From: JALYGJ01 sp963781705
Lineage (GTDB): Bacteria > Chloroflexota > Limnocylindria > Limnocylindrales > CSP1-4
Direction: 5' to 3'
Assembly (NCBI GenBank): GCA_963781705.1
Contig: CAWAGP010000010.1
Coordinates: 310,001-374,000 of the forward strand
DNA: 64,000 bases
Position numbers and translations under genes: made by a program
Shown: positions 57,194 to 64,000 of the stretch, one piece after another
Numbering within the stretch: the first letter of the stretch is position 1
Layout: every line of letters starts with the position of its first letter
Notes under the pieces: generated by a model
The model's input: only the letters and a program-made list of their open reading frames with translations
The model's database searches: none
What the model was told of the DNA's origin: nothing

Positions 57194-58279
57194 GTGCGCA
57201 CGAACAGTCCTCAGGTCCCTTCCGACAGCCCGTGGAAGGGGCCTCTGCTTGTCGCCACCATCATGGTTGCCTGCCTGCTCGGCGCATGCGCGCCGGCCGC
57301 GGCGGTGCAGCCGACCGCCACACCAGGGCCGACCGCGGCCGTGCAGCCGACCGCCACACTAGGGCCGACCGCGACCGTCACGCCTGCGCCCGCGGCCGCC
57401 TTTCCGCGTTCGGTCACCGACGACGAAGGCACAACGGTGGTCCTGCCGGCGCCCCCGCAACGCATCGTCAGTCTCACTCCCGCAACCACCGAACTGGTGT
57501 TCGCCCTGGGCGCCGGCGATCGGCTGAAAGGGCGCACCCAGTCGGACGATTACCCGCCCGCGGCCGCCGCGGTGCCGGCGGTGGCCAGCTTCAACGGCGT
57601 GGTTATCGAGCAGGTGGTCGCCATTGCACCCGACCTGGTACTGGCCGGCGGCAACGGCTTCACCGCCGCGACCGACGTCGCCCGGCTGCGCCAGCTTGGC
57701 TTCCCGGTGCTCGTGCTCTACGCGGCGAGCGTGAACGGAGTGCTGGCCGACATCCGCCTGGTGGGTCGAGCGCTGGGCGCCGAGGCGCAGGCCGACCAGC
57801 TCGCGAGCGACATGCAGGTGCGCATCGACGGCGTCAAGGCGGCTGTCGCGCCGCTCGACAGGCCGCGCGTCTTCTACGAGATCGGCTACCAGCCCGACAT
57901 CTACGGACCGGCGACCGACTCCTTCGTCGCCGACATGGTCAGCGCGGCCGGCGGCGACCCGGTCACCACCGGTAACCCGGCCGTGTTCAGTATCTCGCTC
58001 GAGAGCCTGGTCGCCCAGGATCCGCAGTTGATCGTGCTGGGCGATGCCGCCTACGGCACGTGTCCGGCCGACGTTACTGCGCGCCCCGGCTGGGACTCCA
58101 TGACGGCGGTCGAGGACGACGCCATCGTGCCCATCGACGATGTCATCGTCACGCGGCCGGGGCCGCGACTGGGCGAGGGGCTCGCCGCGCTGGCCCTGGC
58201 TATTCATCCGGATGCGGTCGTTGACCCGCCGGCCGGCGCCACGAGTTACTGCACAGCGCAGGCGAGCCCCTCGCCGTGA
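57194..58279 (+). CDS. btuF: Cobalamin-binding lipoprotein of the B12 ABC importer
   Basis: A 361-residue class III binding protein. The N-terminal signal has lipobox LLGAC (Cys about residue 33). A Pro/Thr-rich linker with two 12-residue repeats (AAVQPTATPGPT) tethers the binding domain. The core has PQRIVSLTPATTELVFALGAGDRLKG, PDLVLAGG, FYEIGYQPDIYGPATDSF and DPQLIVLGD (each a family block). GTG start 3 bases after AGGGAAACGCACC. Riboswitch and neighbours indicate a cobalamin substrate; heme or siderophore carriers share the fold. Confidence 0.93.
   Translation: MRTNSPQVPSDSPWKGPLLVATIMVACLLGACAPAAAVQPTATPGPTAAVQPTATLGPTATVTPAPAAAFPRSVTDDEGTTVVLPAPPQRIVSLTPATTELVFALGAGDRLKGRTQSDDYPPAAAAVPAVASFNGVVIEQVVAIAPDLVLAGGNGFTAATDVARLRQLGFPVLVLYAASVNGVLADIRLVGRALGAEAQADQLASDMQVRIDGVKAAVAPLDRPRVFYEIGYQPDIYGPATDSFVADMVSAAGGDPVTTGNPAVFSISLESLVAQDPQLIVLGDAAYGTCPADVTARPGWDSMTAVEDDAIVPIDDVIVTRPGPRLGEGLAALALAIHPDAVVDPPAGATSYCTAQASPSP
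57305..57376 (+). repeat. Two tandem 36-bp repeats in the btuF linker
   Basis: 57305-57340 and 57341-57376 differ in two bases and encode the Pro/Thr-rich linker units between the lipid anchor and the binding domain. Linker length may vary between strains. Confidence 0.85.
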
Positions 58280-59358
58280 CCACTGGCACGGCGGTGGTCC
58301 GGCGTCCGGCAGTGCGCGCGAGCCGGCTGGAACGGCTGCGCCATCGGCCGCTGGCCGTCGGACTGGCCGGCCTGGTCGGCCTGGCCGTGCTGCTGCTGGC
58401 AGGCGTCGCGCTGGGCACGGTCGCCGTCCCATGGCCGGAAACGCTGGCTATCCTGGGCCACCGCCTGCTGGGCGTGCCGGCCGACGTGAGCTGGCCGGCC
58501 TCGGCCCAAACGATCATCCTCGAGCTGCGCCTGCCGCGCGTGTTGGAAGCGATGGCCGTCGGCGCCGGCCTGTCCGTGGCCGGCGTCACCTTCCAGGGAC
58601 TGCTGCGCAACCCGCTTGCCGATCCCTACGTTCTGGGCACGGCCAGCGGCGCGGCGCTTGGAGCCGCTATCGCACTGCTGCTTCCCATCCAACTGGTCGT
58701 GCTGGGGCTGGGCCTGGTCAACGCCTTCGCCTTCGCCGGCGCGCTGCTGGCCGTCGCCGTCGTCTATCGGGCGTCGCGGCTCGGCGCGCTGAGCTCGCTC
58801 ACATCGGTGCTGCTGACCGGCTACGCGATCGGCTCGCTGCTCGCCGCGGGCCTGGCGCTGACGATGTACCTGTCCGGCAATACGCTGCGCCAGATCTTCT
58901 TCTACCTGCTCGGCTCGTTCTCGCTGTCGTCGTGGCCACAGGTCGCGTGGGGCTTGCCGCTCATCGCTTTGGGCTCGATCGTGATCCTCGCCCGCACTCG
59001 CTCGCTCAACGCGTTGTTGCTGGGCGAGGAAACGGCCGCGCACCTGGGCCTGGACGTCCGCCGCGAGCGTCTGCTGCTGCTCGGCGCGGCCAGCCTCGTC
59101 ACCGCCGCCGCGGTGGCCATGAGCGGCCTGATCGGTTTCGTCGGCCTGGTCGTGCCGCATCTCGTGCGCCTGGTGGTGGGACCGAATGCGCGCCGGCTAC
59201 TGCCGCTTTCGGCGATCTGGGGGGCGTGCTTCATGGCGCTTGCCGACCTGGCTGCGCGTCTGCCCGGCGAACTGCCGGTGGGCATCGTCACGGCCGTGGT
59301 CGGGGCGCCCTTCTTCCTCTACCTGCTGCGCCAGCAGCGCAGCGGCTACGAGCTGTGA
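58276..59358 (+). CDS. btuC: B12 ABC importer permease
   Basis: A 360-residue FecCD/BtuC-family permease with about ten transmembrane segments. Family marks: LRLPRVLEAMAVGAGLSVAG, FQGLLRNPLADPYVLGTASG, and the C-terminal SGLIGFVGLVVPHLVRLVVG with DLAARLPGELPVGIVTAVVGAPFF (parts). The GTG start overlaps the btuF stop (GTGA). Part of the btuFCD operon under the cobalamin riboswitch. Confidence 0.94.
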   Translation: MTTGTAVVRRPAVRASRLERLRHRPLAVGLAGLVGLAVLLLAGVALGTVAVPWPETLAILGHRLLGVPADVSWPASAQTIILELRLPRVLEAMAVGAGLSVAGVTFQGLLRNPLADPYVLGTASGAALGAAIALLLPIQLVVLGLGLVNAFAFAGALLAVAVVYRASRLGALSSLTSVLLTGYAIGSLLAAGLALTMYLSGNTLRQIFFYLLGSFSLSSWPQVAWGLPLIALGSIVILARTRSLNALLLGEETAAHLGLDVRRERLLLLGAASLVTAAAVAMSGLIGFVGLVVPHLVRLVVGPNARRLLPLSAIWGACFMALADLAARLPGELPVGIVTAVVGAPFFLYLLRQQRSGYEL

Positions 59359-60117
59359 GCGCCCGGCTGGAACTCGCCGGCGTCGGCCTCGACTACGGCC
59401 GCGGCCCGGTGCTGCGCGACGTCAACGCGTGCCTCGAGCCCGGCGAGATGGCGGCGCTGATCGGGCCCAACGGCGCGGGCAAGTCGAGCCTGCTGCGCTG
59501 CATCACCGGGACTGCCGCCGCGTCACGTCGGCCGGGTGCTGATCGACGGCCGCCCACGTGCCGAGTTCGATCGCACCGGCCTCGCGCGACAGCTTGCCGT
59601 CGTCCCCGGCCAACTGGTCATCGCCTTTCCGCTGCGCGTCGAGGAGCTGGTCGCGCTCGGCCGCGTGCCGTTCGAGCATCCGTTGTTCGGGCCACGCCCG
59701 GCAGACCGAAAGGCGGTCGATGTGGCCATCGAACGCGTCGGCATCGGCGACCTGCGCGGACGCGACGTGCGCGAGCTGTCTCTCGGCGAGCGCCAGCTGG
59801 TCATTCTGGCCATGGCGGTTGCACAACGGCCACGCTTGCTGCTGCTCGACGAGCCAACGGTCCACCTCGACTTGCGCCATCAGGTCGCGGTAATGGAGCT
59901 CCTGCGCGACCTGTCGACGCGCGACGGCGTCACGGTCCTTGCCGTCCTGCATGACATTGCGCTGGCCACGCACTTCTTCGGCCGGCTCCTTCTGCTCGAC
60001 GGCGGACGGTTGGTGGCCGACGGTCCGCCGGCCGAGGTGCTCGCCCCGGCGCGCGTGCGCGAGGTCTACGGAGTCGACCCGCGCCTCATCTCGAGCGCCG
60101 TGCCAGCGGTCGGCTGA
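59355..60117 (+). CDS. btuD: B12 ABC importer ATP-binding protein, one +1 frameshift
   Basis: GTG overlaps the btuC stop. First frame: LELAGVGLDYGRGPVLRDV and Walker A GPNGAGKSSLLRCITG. After about 59525 the family sequence continues one frame over: RVLIDGRPRAEFDR, AVVPGQLVIAFPLRVEELVALGR (Q-loop area), ELSLGERQLVILA (signature), LLLLDEPTVHLD (Walker B) and VLHDIALATHFF (switch His). One extra C near 59520-59530 explains the break; corrected length is about 253. The last 52 bp overlap the end of the convergent minus-strand gene. Confidence 0.92.
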
Positions 60118-61535
60118 TCCGGCTCGTCGAAGTGCAGGCTGCCCGGCCCGGAGCCGGGCTTGAGATAGGTCGCCAGGCCCTCGCTGAACGGCGTCAGGCG
60201 CCGCGGCATGCGTTCCAGCAGCGGCGCGAGGTCGACCTTCGCCGGCTGGTTGATGAAATCGACCGCGTCGGGCGTTAGCGGCGGCTCGGGCAACGCCAGC
60301 AGGGGCAGAACGGCGAGCTTGATGAGCGGTGCCGGGCCGGGCACGATCGGTCTTGAAATTCTGGCCACGGCGAGGGCGCGGCGGATGACTTCGCGCATCG
60401 ACATCGTTTCCGGTCCGCCGATCTCGAAGATCTGCCCGTTGGCCCGTGGGTCGCGCAGCGCGTCGGCCACGAGGTTGGCGACGTCGTCGATGAAGACCGG
60501 GGCCATCAGCTGGCGGCCGAGGTTGGTCATGGGCACGAAATGCAGCCTGCGCGCGAAGCCGATAAATCGGTTGAGAGACACATCGCCGGGGCCGTACACC
60601 CAGGTCGGCCGGATGATCGTCCAGCCCAGCGTGCTGGTCTTGATCGCTCCCTCTGCGCGCCACTTGGCGCGGAACCACTGGCGGTCCGCCCGGGGCGCCG
60701 CACCGGCCCCGGACATGTATACGAGACGCTCCACACCAATCGCGCGCGCGGCGTCGACCAGGCGCTCGGTGCCGTCGGCGTCGACCTGCTGGAAGGTACG
60801 GCCGCGGCGCGGCGCCTCTACCGGCAGGTTCTCGAAGGCGAGCGAGATGACGAGATCGTCCACGCCGGTCAGCGCAGCCTCGAGGTTCCCATCGCGCAGG
60901 GTCACGTCTGCCCGCCTGATCTCGATGCCATCGGGCAGCTCGCCGCGTCCGTCCTCGCCGCGCCGTGACAGTACGACGACCGTGTCGCCGCGGCGGAACA
61001 GCTCGCGCGCGATGGCCCCGCCGACGAAGCCCGTGCCGCCGACGACGGCCACTGTCCGCGGCGCAGGATTGTCGATCGGCCGCTCGAAGATGCTCTCGAT
61101 GGCGCGCGCCCGATAGCGGAAGATCCGCCCGAGCTCGTTGCGCACGAGCCAGCTGTGGCCGATGGCGCCCAGCGGGCCGAGTGGCATCTCGTATTCGACT
61201 TTGTCCTCGACGAGGGTTCCGCCCTGGACCGCGCTGAACGTGTGGCGGTGATCCCAGCGGCGGTAGGGCCCGGACAATTGCACGTCGGCAAAACTGTGCG
61301 GCGCGTCGTACTCGGTGATGAGCGTCCGCCACTTGGCCGGCACGCCGAAGAGCGGACGGAGGCGGTATTCGATCTCCAGGCCCGCGCGCATCTCGAAGTC
61401 GTCACTGAGGAACTCGAAGCCCATCGAGGCTGGCGTAAGTCGCGCCAGGTTGCGCGGCTCGGCGAAGAAGGCGAACACCTCCTCGACTGGGCGGGCAACG
61501 AACTGGCTGGCCGATACGCGGTGTGTGGTGGCCAT
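60066..61535 (-). CDS. SRPBCC-SDR fusion (ligand-binding domain plus NAD(P)-dependent epimerase/reductase)
   Basis: A 489-residue two-domain protein. Residues 1-155 are an SRPBCC/polyketide-cyclase-type domain (ATTHRVSASQFVARPVEEVF, then a beta grip with FADVQLSGPYRRWDH). Residues about 165-430 are an extended short-chain dehydrogenase: Rossmann motif VAVVGGTGFVGGAIARELF, strand IIRPTWVYGPGD, and PVFIDDVANLVADAL. The catalytic Tyr-x3-Lys is not at the usual place, so the reaction may be atypical (isomerase/reductase on a hydrophobic ligand). ATG 61535 has AGAGG. It shares a 112-bp divergent region with the CarH-type regulator, so it is a likely light-controlled target. Confidence 0.85.
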   Translation of the reverse strand: MATTHRVSASQFVARPVEEVFAFFAEPRNLARLTPASMGFEFLSDDFEMRAGLEIEYRLRPLFGVPAKWRTLITEYDAPHSFADVQLSGPYRRWDHRHTFSAVQGGTLVEDKVEYEMPLGPLGAIGHSWLVRNELGRIFRYRARAIESIFERPIDNPAPRTVAVVGGTGFVGGAIARELFRRGDTVVVLSRRGEDGRGELPDGIEIRRADVTLRDGNLEAALTGVDDLVISLAFENLPVEAPRRGRTFQQVDADGTERLVDAARAIGVERLVYMSGAGAAPRADRQWFRAKWRAEGAIKTSTLGWTIIRPTWVYGPGDVSLNRFIGFARRLHFVPMTNLGRQLMAPVFIDDVANLVADALRDPRANGQIFEIGGPETMSMREVIRRALAVARISRPIVPGPAPLIKLAVLPLLALPEPPLTPDAVDFINQPAKVDLAPLLERMPRRLTPFSEGLATYLKPGSGPGSLHFDEPDQPTAGTALEMRRGSTP

Positions 61536-61571
61536 TTGGACCTCTTGAACTGACCCGTGCGTGGTAACGCA

Positions 61572-61637
61572 TGTCCGGTGTTTGTCCAAGTGTCATGCTC
61601 GGCAGCCCTTCTGTCAAGGCTTTGTATGTGCTATCGT
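61572..61637 (+). promoter_or_regulatory. Divergent CarH-region promoter and TGTC direct repeats
   Basis: TATCGT (61632-61637) is a probable -10 for the regulator operon. Upstream, TGTCC/TGTCA recurs at 61572, 61583, 61591 and 61612; the first two are 11 bp apart, the helical repeat reported for CarH operators. This makes the region a candidate CarH operator controlling both divergent units. Confidence 0.45.
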
Positions 61638-61647
61638 TCGACACACG

Positions 61648-62583
61648 ATGTACACGATCAAGCAGGCGTCGGCCAAGTCCGGCGTCTCCGTGCAGCTTCT
61701 CCGCGCCTGGGAACGACGTTACGAGGTCGTCAGGCCGGCGCGCACCGACTCGGGCTATCGGCTCTACGACGACACGGCGATCGACCGGTTGCGCGCCATG
61801 CGCCGGCTGATCGACGGTGGCTGGGCGCCGAGCACGGCCGCGGCGCGCATCCGCGATCTCGACGACACCGCGGTCGGCGAGTTGATCGGCGCTGCCCGCG
61901 AGCCCGACCTAGCAACGTTCGCGCGGTCGGCCGTCGTCCAGGAAGACCTGGCTGACGCGTTCGTTGCTGCGGCACAGGACCTCGATGAGCCGGAACTCGA
62001 GCGCATCCTGGACGCCATGTTCGCTCGCGGATCATTCGAACGAGTCACTGCCGATCTCGTCATGCCCGCTCTGGTCACACTCGGCACGGCTTGGCAGGAG
62101 GGTCGCATCGACATCGCGGCCGAGCACGCGGCCGCGGGTGCGGTCCAACGGCGCCTGGGGGCCGCCTTCATGGCCGCAGGCCGCCCGGGTGACGGCGGGC
62201 AGGTGGTCCTGGTGGGACTGCCTCCCGGAGCGCGCCACGACCTTGGTGCCCTGTCCTTCGCAACCACGGCCAGGCGCGCCGGCATGGCGATCCGCTACCT
62301 GGGCGCCGATCTGCCCATACAGGACTGGCTCGACGCGGTCAAGCGGACCTCGGCCGCCGCCGCGGTGATCGGGGCTGTGATCGCGTCGGACGTGGACCCG
62401 GCGGAGAGAGTCGCCCACGCCATCCGGGCTGCCAATCCTCGGGTTGTCATCGCCCTCGGTGGCCGCGCCGCAGCCACCGTGAACCTATCGTCGTTCGAGC
62501 CTGCAATGGTGCTGCCCGACGACGCCATATCTGCGGTCCAGGCAGTCAGGTCCGCCCTCGGATCGCGGAGTTCGTTGCCATAG
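61648..62583 (+). CDS. CarH-type B12-dependent light-sensing MerR regulator
   Basis: A 311-residue regulator. Residues 1-70 form a MerR helix-turn-helix (YTIKQASAKSGVSVQLLRAW, ERRYEVV, DSGYRLYDD). A helical-cap domain contains W149-x9-E159-H160 (WQEGRIDIAAEH), the motif that marks adenosylcobalamin photoreceptors of the CarH group. The B12-binding Rossmann domain has lower-ligand H197 in ARHDLGALSFA and YLGADLP. The usual acid before the ligand His is Ala, and the residue after W149 is Gln. In the dark, CarH tetramers with AdoCbl repress; light breaks them. Operon with the heliorhodopsin gene 14 bp downstream. Confidence 0.9.
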   Translation: MYTIKQASAKSGVSVQLLRAWERRYEVVRPARTDSGYRLYDDTAIDRLRAMRRLIDGGWAPSTAAARIRDLDDTAVGELIGAAREPDLATFARSAVVQEDLADAFVAAAQDLDEPELERILDAMFARGSFERVTADLVMPALVTLGTAWQEGRIDIAAEHAAAGAVQRRLGAAFMAAGRPGDGGQVVLVGLPPGARHDLGALSFATTARRAGMAIRYLGADLPIQDWLDAVKRTSAAAAVIGAVIASDVDPAERVAHAIRAANPRVVIALGGRAAATVNLSSFEPAMVLPDDAISAVQAVRSALGSRSSLP

Positions 62584-62597
62584 CAGGGAGATCATCG

Positions 62598-63416
62598 ATG
62601 TCCGACCTCGCAGCATCAACTCCGCCGTCGCCGGCGATCGAGCCGGCCCGCGCCGCCTCTTTACGGCGCTGGAACACCGTCCTCGCGGTCCTTCACTTCG
62701 TCCAGTTCCTGATCATGGTTTGGGCCTCGTTCCTGAAAGACCCGCTCGCAACGGCGCCCGTCGTGAGTTCGTACCTGTCGTTCGACCAGGTCACGCGGAC
62801 CATGAGCGTCGCTCAGACGGTGCTGTTCGACTACCCGATCGGCTTCGCCGTGGCGCTCTTCTTCCTGCTCAGCGCCGTCGCCCACTTCTCGGTGGCATTT
62901 CCCTTCCGCGGCTGGTACGAGCGGCACCTCGCGCGCGGTCAGAACCCGGCCCGCTGGATCGAGTATTCGCTTTCATCGAGCGTGATGATCGTGGTCATCG
63001 CCAGCCTGACCGGCATCCAGGAGATCGGCACGCTGATCGCCGTCTTTGGCGCCAACGTCGGCATGATCCTGTTCGGTTGGAGCATGGAGGCGGCCAACGA
63101 GGGCCGCCCACGCCCGCAATGGCTGCACTTCGTGTTTGGCTGCATCATGGGCGCGGTGCCGTGGATCGTGATCACCGCCGCGCTGGTAACGGCCGCCACG
63201 GCGCCCGGTGCCGCGGCAATTCCGACGTTCGTGTTCTTCATCTACGTCTCGCTCTTCGTCAGCTTCAACGTCTTCGCCATCAACATGGTCCTGCAGTACG
63301 GCAGGATCGGCCGCTGGCGCGACTATCTGTACGGCGAGCGTGCGTACATGCTCTTCAGCCTGATCGCGAAGTCGCTCCTGGCATGGCAGGTGTTCTCCGG
63401 CACCCTCCGTCCATAG
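62598..63416 (+). CDS. Heliorhodopsin
   Basis: A 272-residue seven-helix retinal protein of the heliorhodopsin family, which is inverted in the membrane relative to type 1 rhodopsins and is not known to pump ions. Key marks: NPARWIEYSLSSSVM with counterion E122, W161/E164 in GWSMEAAN, WRDYLYGERAY, and the last helix SLIAKSLLAWQVFSGTL with the retinal Schiff-base K258. AGGGAG lies upstream of the ATG. It forms an operon with the CarH-type photoreceptor. No retinal- or carotenoid-synthesis gene is visible within the window. Confidence 0.95.
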   Translation: MSDLAASTPPSPAIEPARAASLRRWNTVLAVLHFVQFLIMVWASFLKDPLATAPVVSSYLSFDQVTRTMSVAQTVLFDYPIGFAVALFFLLSAVAHFSVAFPFRGWYERHLARGQNPARWIEYSLSSSVMIVVIASLTGIQEIGTLIAVFGANVGMILFGWSMEAANEGRPRPQWLHFVFGCIMGAVPWIVITAALVTAATAPGAAAIPTFVFFIYVSLFVSFNVFAINMVLQYGRIGRWRDYLYGERAYMLFSLIAKSLLAWQVFSGTLRP

Positions 63417-63440
63417 GCCCCGGCATGCGCCCTGAGGCGA

Positions 63441-64000
63441 TCACGCCGACGGGTTGACGACCTGGCCCAGGAACAGGATCGCGCCGGTCTGCGTGTCACG
63501 CAACGCGAACAGGAATGGCCGATCGACGTTCATGTGGACAGGCTCGGCGGGTGCCGCCGCGGCGTCCATCGTCACCGCGGTGGCTGCGGCCGCCTCGGTG
63601 CCTTTCTCGTCGACGCTGATGTTGGCCTGGTGGATGACATGCGTTATGAACAGCTGATCCTGGGTTGTCATGCCACTGAAGTCGGCCTGGTAGGGGTCGA
63701 ACGCGAGTGGCATGCCCATGGCGGAGAGGAGATCGGCCAGGTCGGCCTTGGTCTCGGCCGAGAAGCGCGGCATCGTCAGGATGACTTCATTCGTTGACAG
63801 CGCCGCGGTCAACTGCGCGAACGAGTCCGCTGTCAGGCTCTGCGTGTAGGCGGCGATGTCGTCGGGGACGATGAGGTCCATCGCCAGCTGGTTGCCGACG
63901 TAGGGCAGCTCGACCGCCTGCCAGCCCTGGCCGCTGGCGTAAAGAAGCCCTTCCTGGGTGGCCATCATCGGCAACTGGACGGTGGAGCCGTCGAGCCGCG
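63441..64000 (-). CDS. Serpin (N-terminal part beyond window edge)
   Basis: The C-terminal 186 residues of a serine-protease inhibitor. Marks: DGSTVQLPMM region at the window edge, VELPYVGNQLAMDLIVPD, the hinge of the reactive loop ISVDEKGTEAAAATAV with small residues that favour inhibitory insertion, and the signature DRPFLFALRDTQTGAILFLG. Reactive-site residues probably lie within MDAAAAPAEPVHM. The start of the gene lies past base 64000, so a signal peptide cannot be checked. It converges on the heliorhodopsin operon with a 24-bp gap. Confidence 0.93.
   Translation of the reverse strand, partial: RLDGSTVQLPMMATQEGLLYASGQGWQAVELPYVGNQLAMDLIVPDDIAAYTQSLTADSFAQLTAALSTNEVILTMPRFSAETKADLADLLSAMGMPLAFDPYQADFSGMTTQDQLFITHVIHQANISVDEKGTEAAAATAVTMDAAAAPAEPVHMNVDRPFLFALRDTQTGAILFLGQVVNPSA

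Noticed and set aside
62598..63416. Type 1 (proton-pump or sensory) rhodopsin
   Set aside because: The retinal helix and third helix match heliorhodopsin (WIEYS, SLIAKSLLAWQ) and lack the type 1 DTD/NDQ-like triad arrangement.

Overview
The window is about 64 kb of very GC-rich bacterial DNA. It looks like a chromosomal segment of a Chloroflexota-type (possibly Limnocylindria-like) or similar monoderm-lineage bacterium. The reasons are the HrcA/CIRCE-controlled hrcA-grpE-dnaK operon, the rpsU-yqeY-pgpH-ybeY block, ABC/HTH pairs typical of that group, a heliorhodopsin, frequent GTG/TTG starts and a TANNNT-type -10 motif very close to many start codons. The phylum is inferred from gene content only. 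I saw no tRNA, rRNA, CRISPR array, phage or IS element.

Layout. 1-6.6 kb: 3' part of enolase, a membrane protein, rpsT (S20) with a very long Lys/Ala tail on the minus strand, lepA (broken by one frameshift), a CPBP-type membrane protein and hemW. 6.6-10.6 kb: promoter, perfect CIRCE operator and hrcA-grpE-dnaK, ended by a 15-bp-stem terminator. 10.6-12.3 kb: a frameshifted XRE regulator preceded by two matched palindromes, then a DUF2975/HTH pair with its own operator-like palindrome. 12.4-18.4 kb: a sulfonate/taurine/nitrate-type ABC importer, a cysteine-free Rrf2 regulator and an ABC-2 export operon. 18.4-21.1 kb (minus): arrestin-like protein, VOC protein and a YcaQ/AlkX-type DNA glycosylase. 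21.1-23.7 kb: dnaJ-prmA-HIT. 23.7-27.5 kb: acyl-CoA synthetase, aldo/keto reductase and an APH-fold kinase. 27.6-38 kb: rpsU-yqeY-pgpH-ybeY, DUF1684, TetR with a divergent membrane protein/cupredoxin pair, then pth-mfd.

38-43.8 kb is an accessory locus of three tandem paralogous secreted proteins. Each has a signal peptide, a glycine-rich ALK-like domain, cysteine-containing 34-residue repeats and a conserved helical C-terminal domain. Repeat number differs between copies (3, 1 and 5), a 558-bp 3' module is almost identical in copies 1 and 2, and copy 1 has an in-frame TAA just after its signal peptide. 44.6-53.7 kb is a tight metabolic operon: apt, an MtnA-like protein, a GNAT, ahcY and metK (S-adenosylmethionine cycle and salvage), continuing into manC, phosphomannomutase and phosphoglucose/phosphomannose isomerase (sugar-nucleotide supply). 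54.1-56.9 kb (minus) holds an exported metzincin with a putative lipoprotein and a beta-propeller-like protein.

57-63.4 kb is the most striking region. A cobalamin riboswitch precedes btuF-btuC-btuD. Next comes an SRPBCC-SDR fusion, which is divergent from a CarH-type MerR/B12-binding photoreceptor regulator. A heliorhodopsin follows 14 bp downstream in the same operon. I infer a B12-dependent light-response island in which cobalamin uptake feeds the photoreceptor. The window ends inside a minus-strand serpin gene.

Many core genes (lepA, the mtnA-like gene, manC, btuD, the tail of rpsT) carry apparent single-base insertions. This suggests residual assembly errors rather than real gene loss, and affected coordinates should be read with that in mind.
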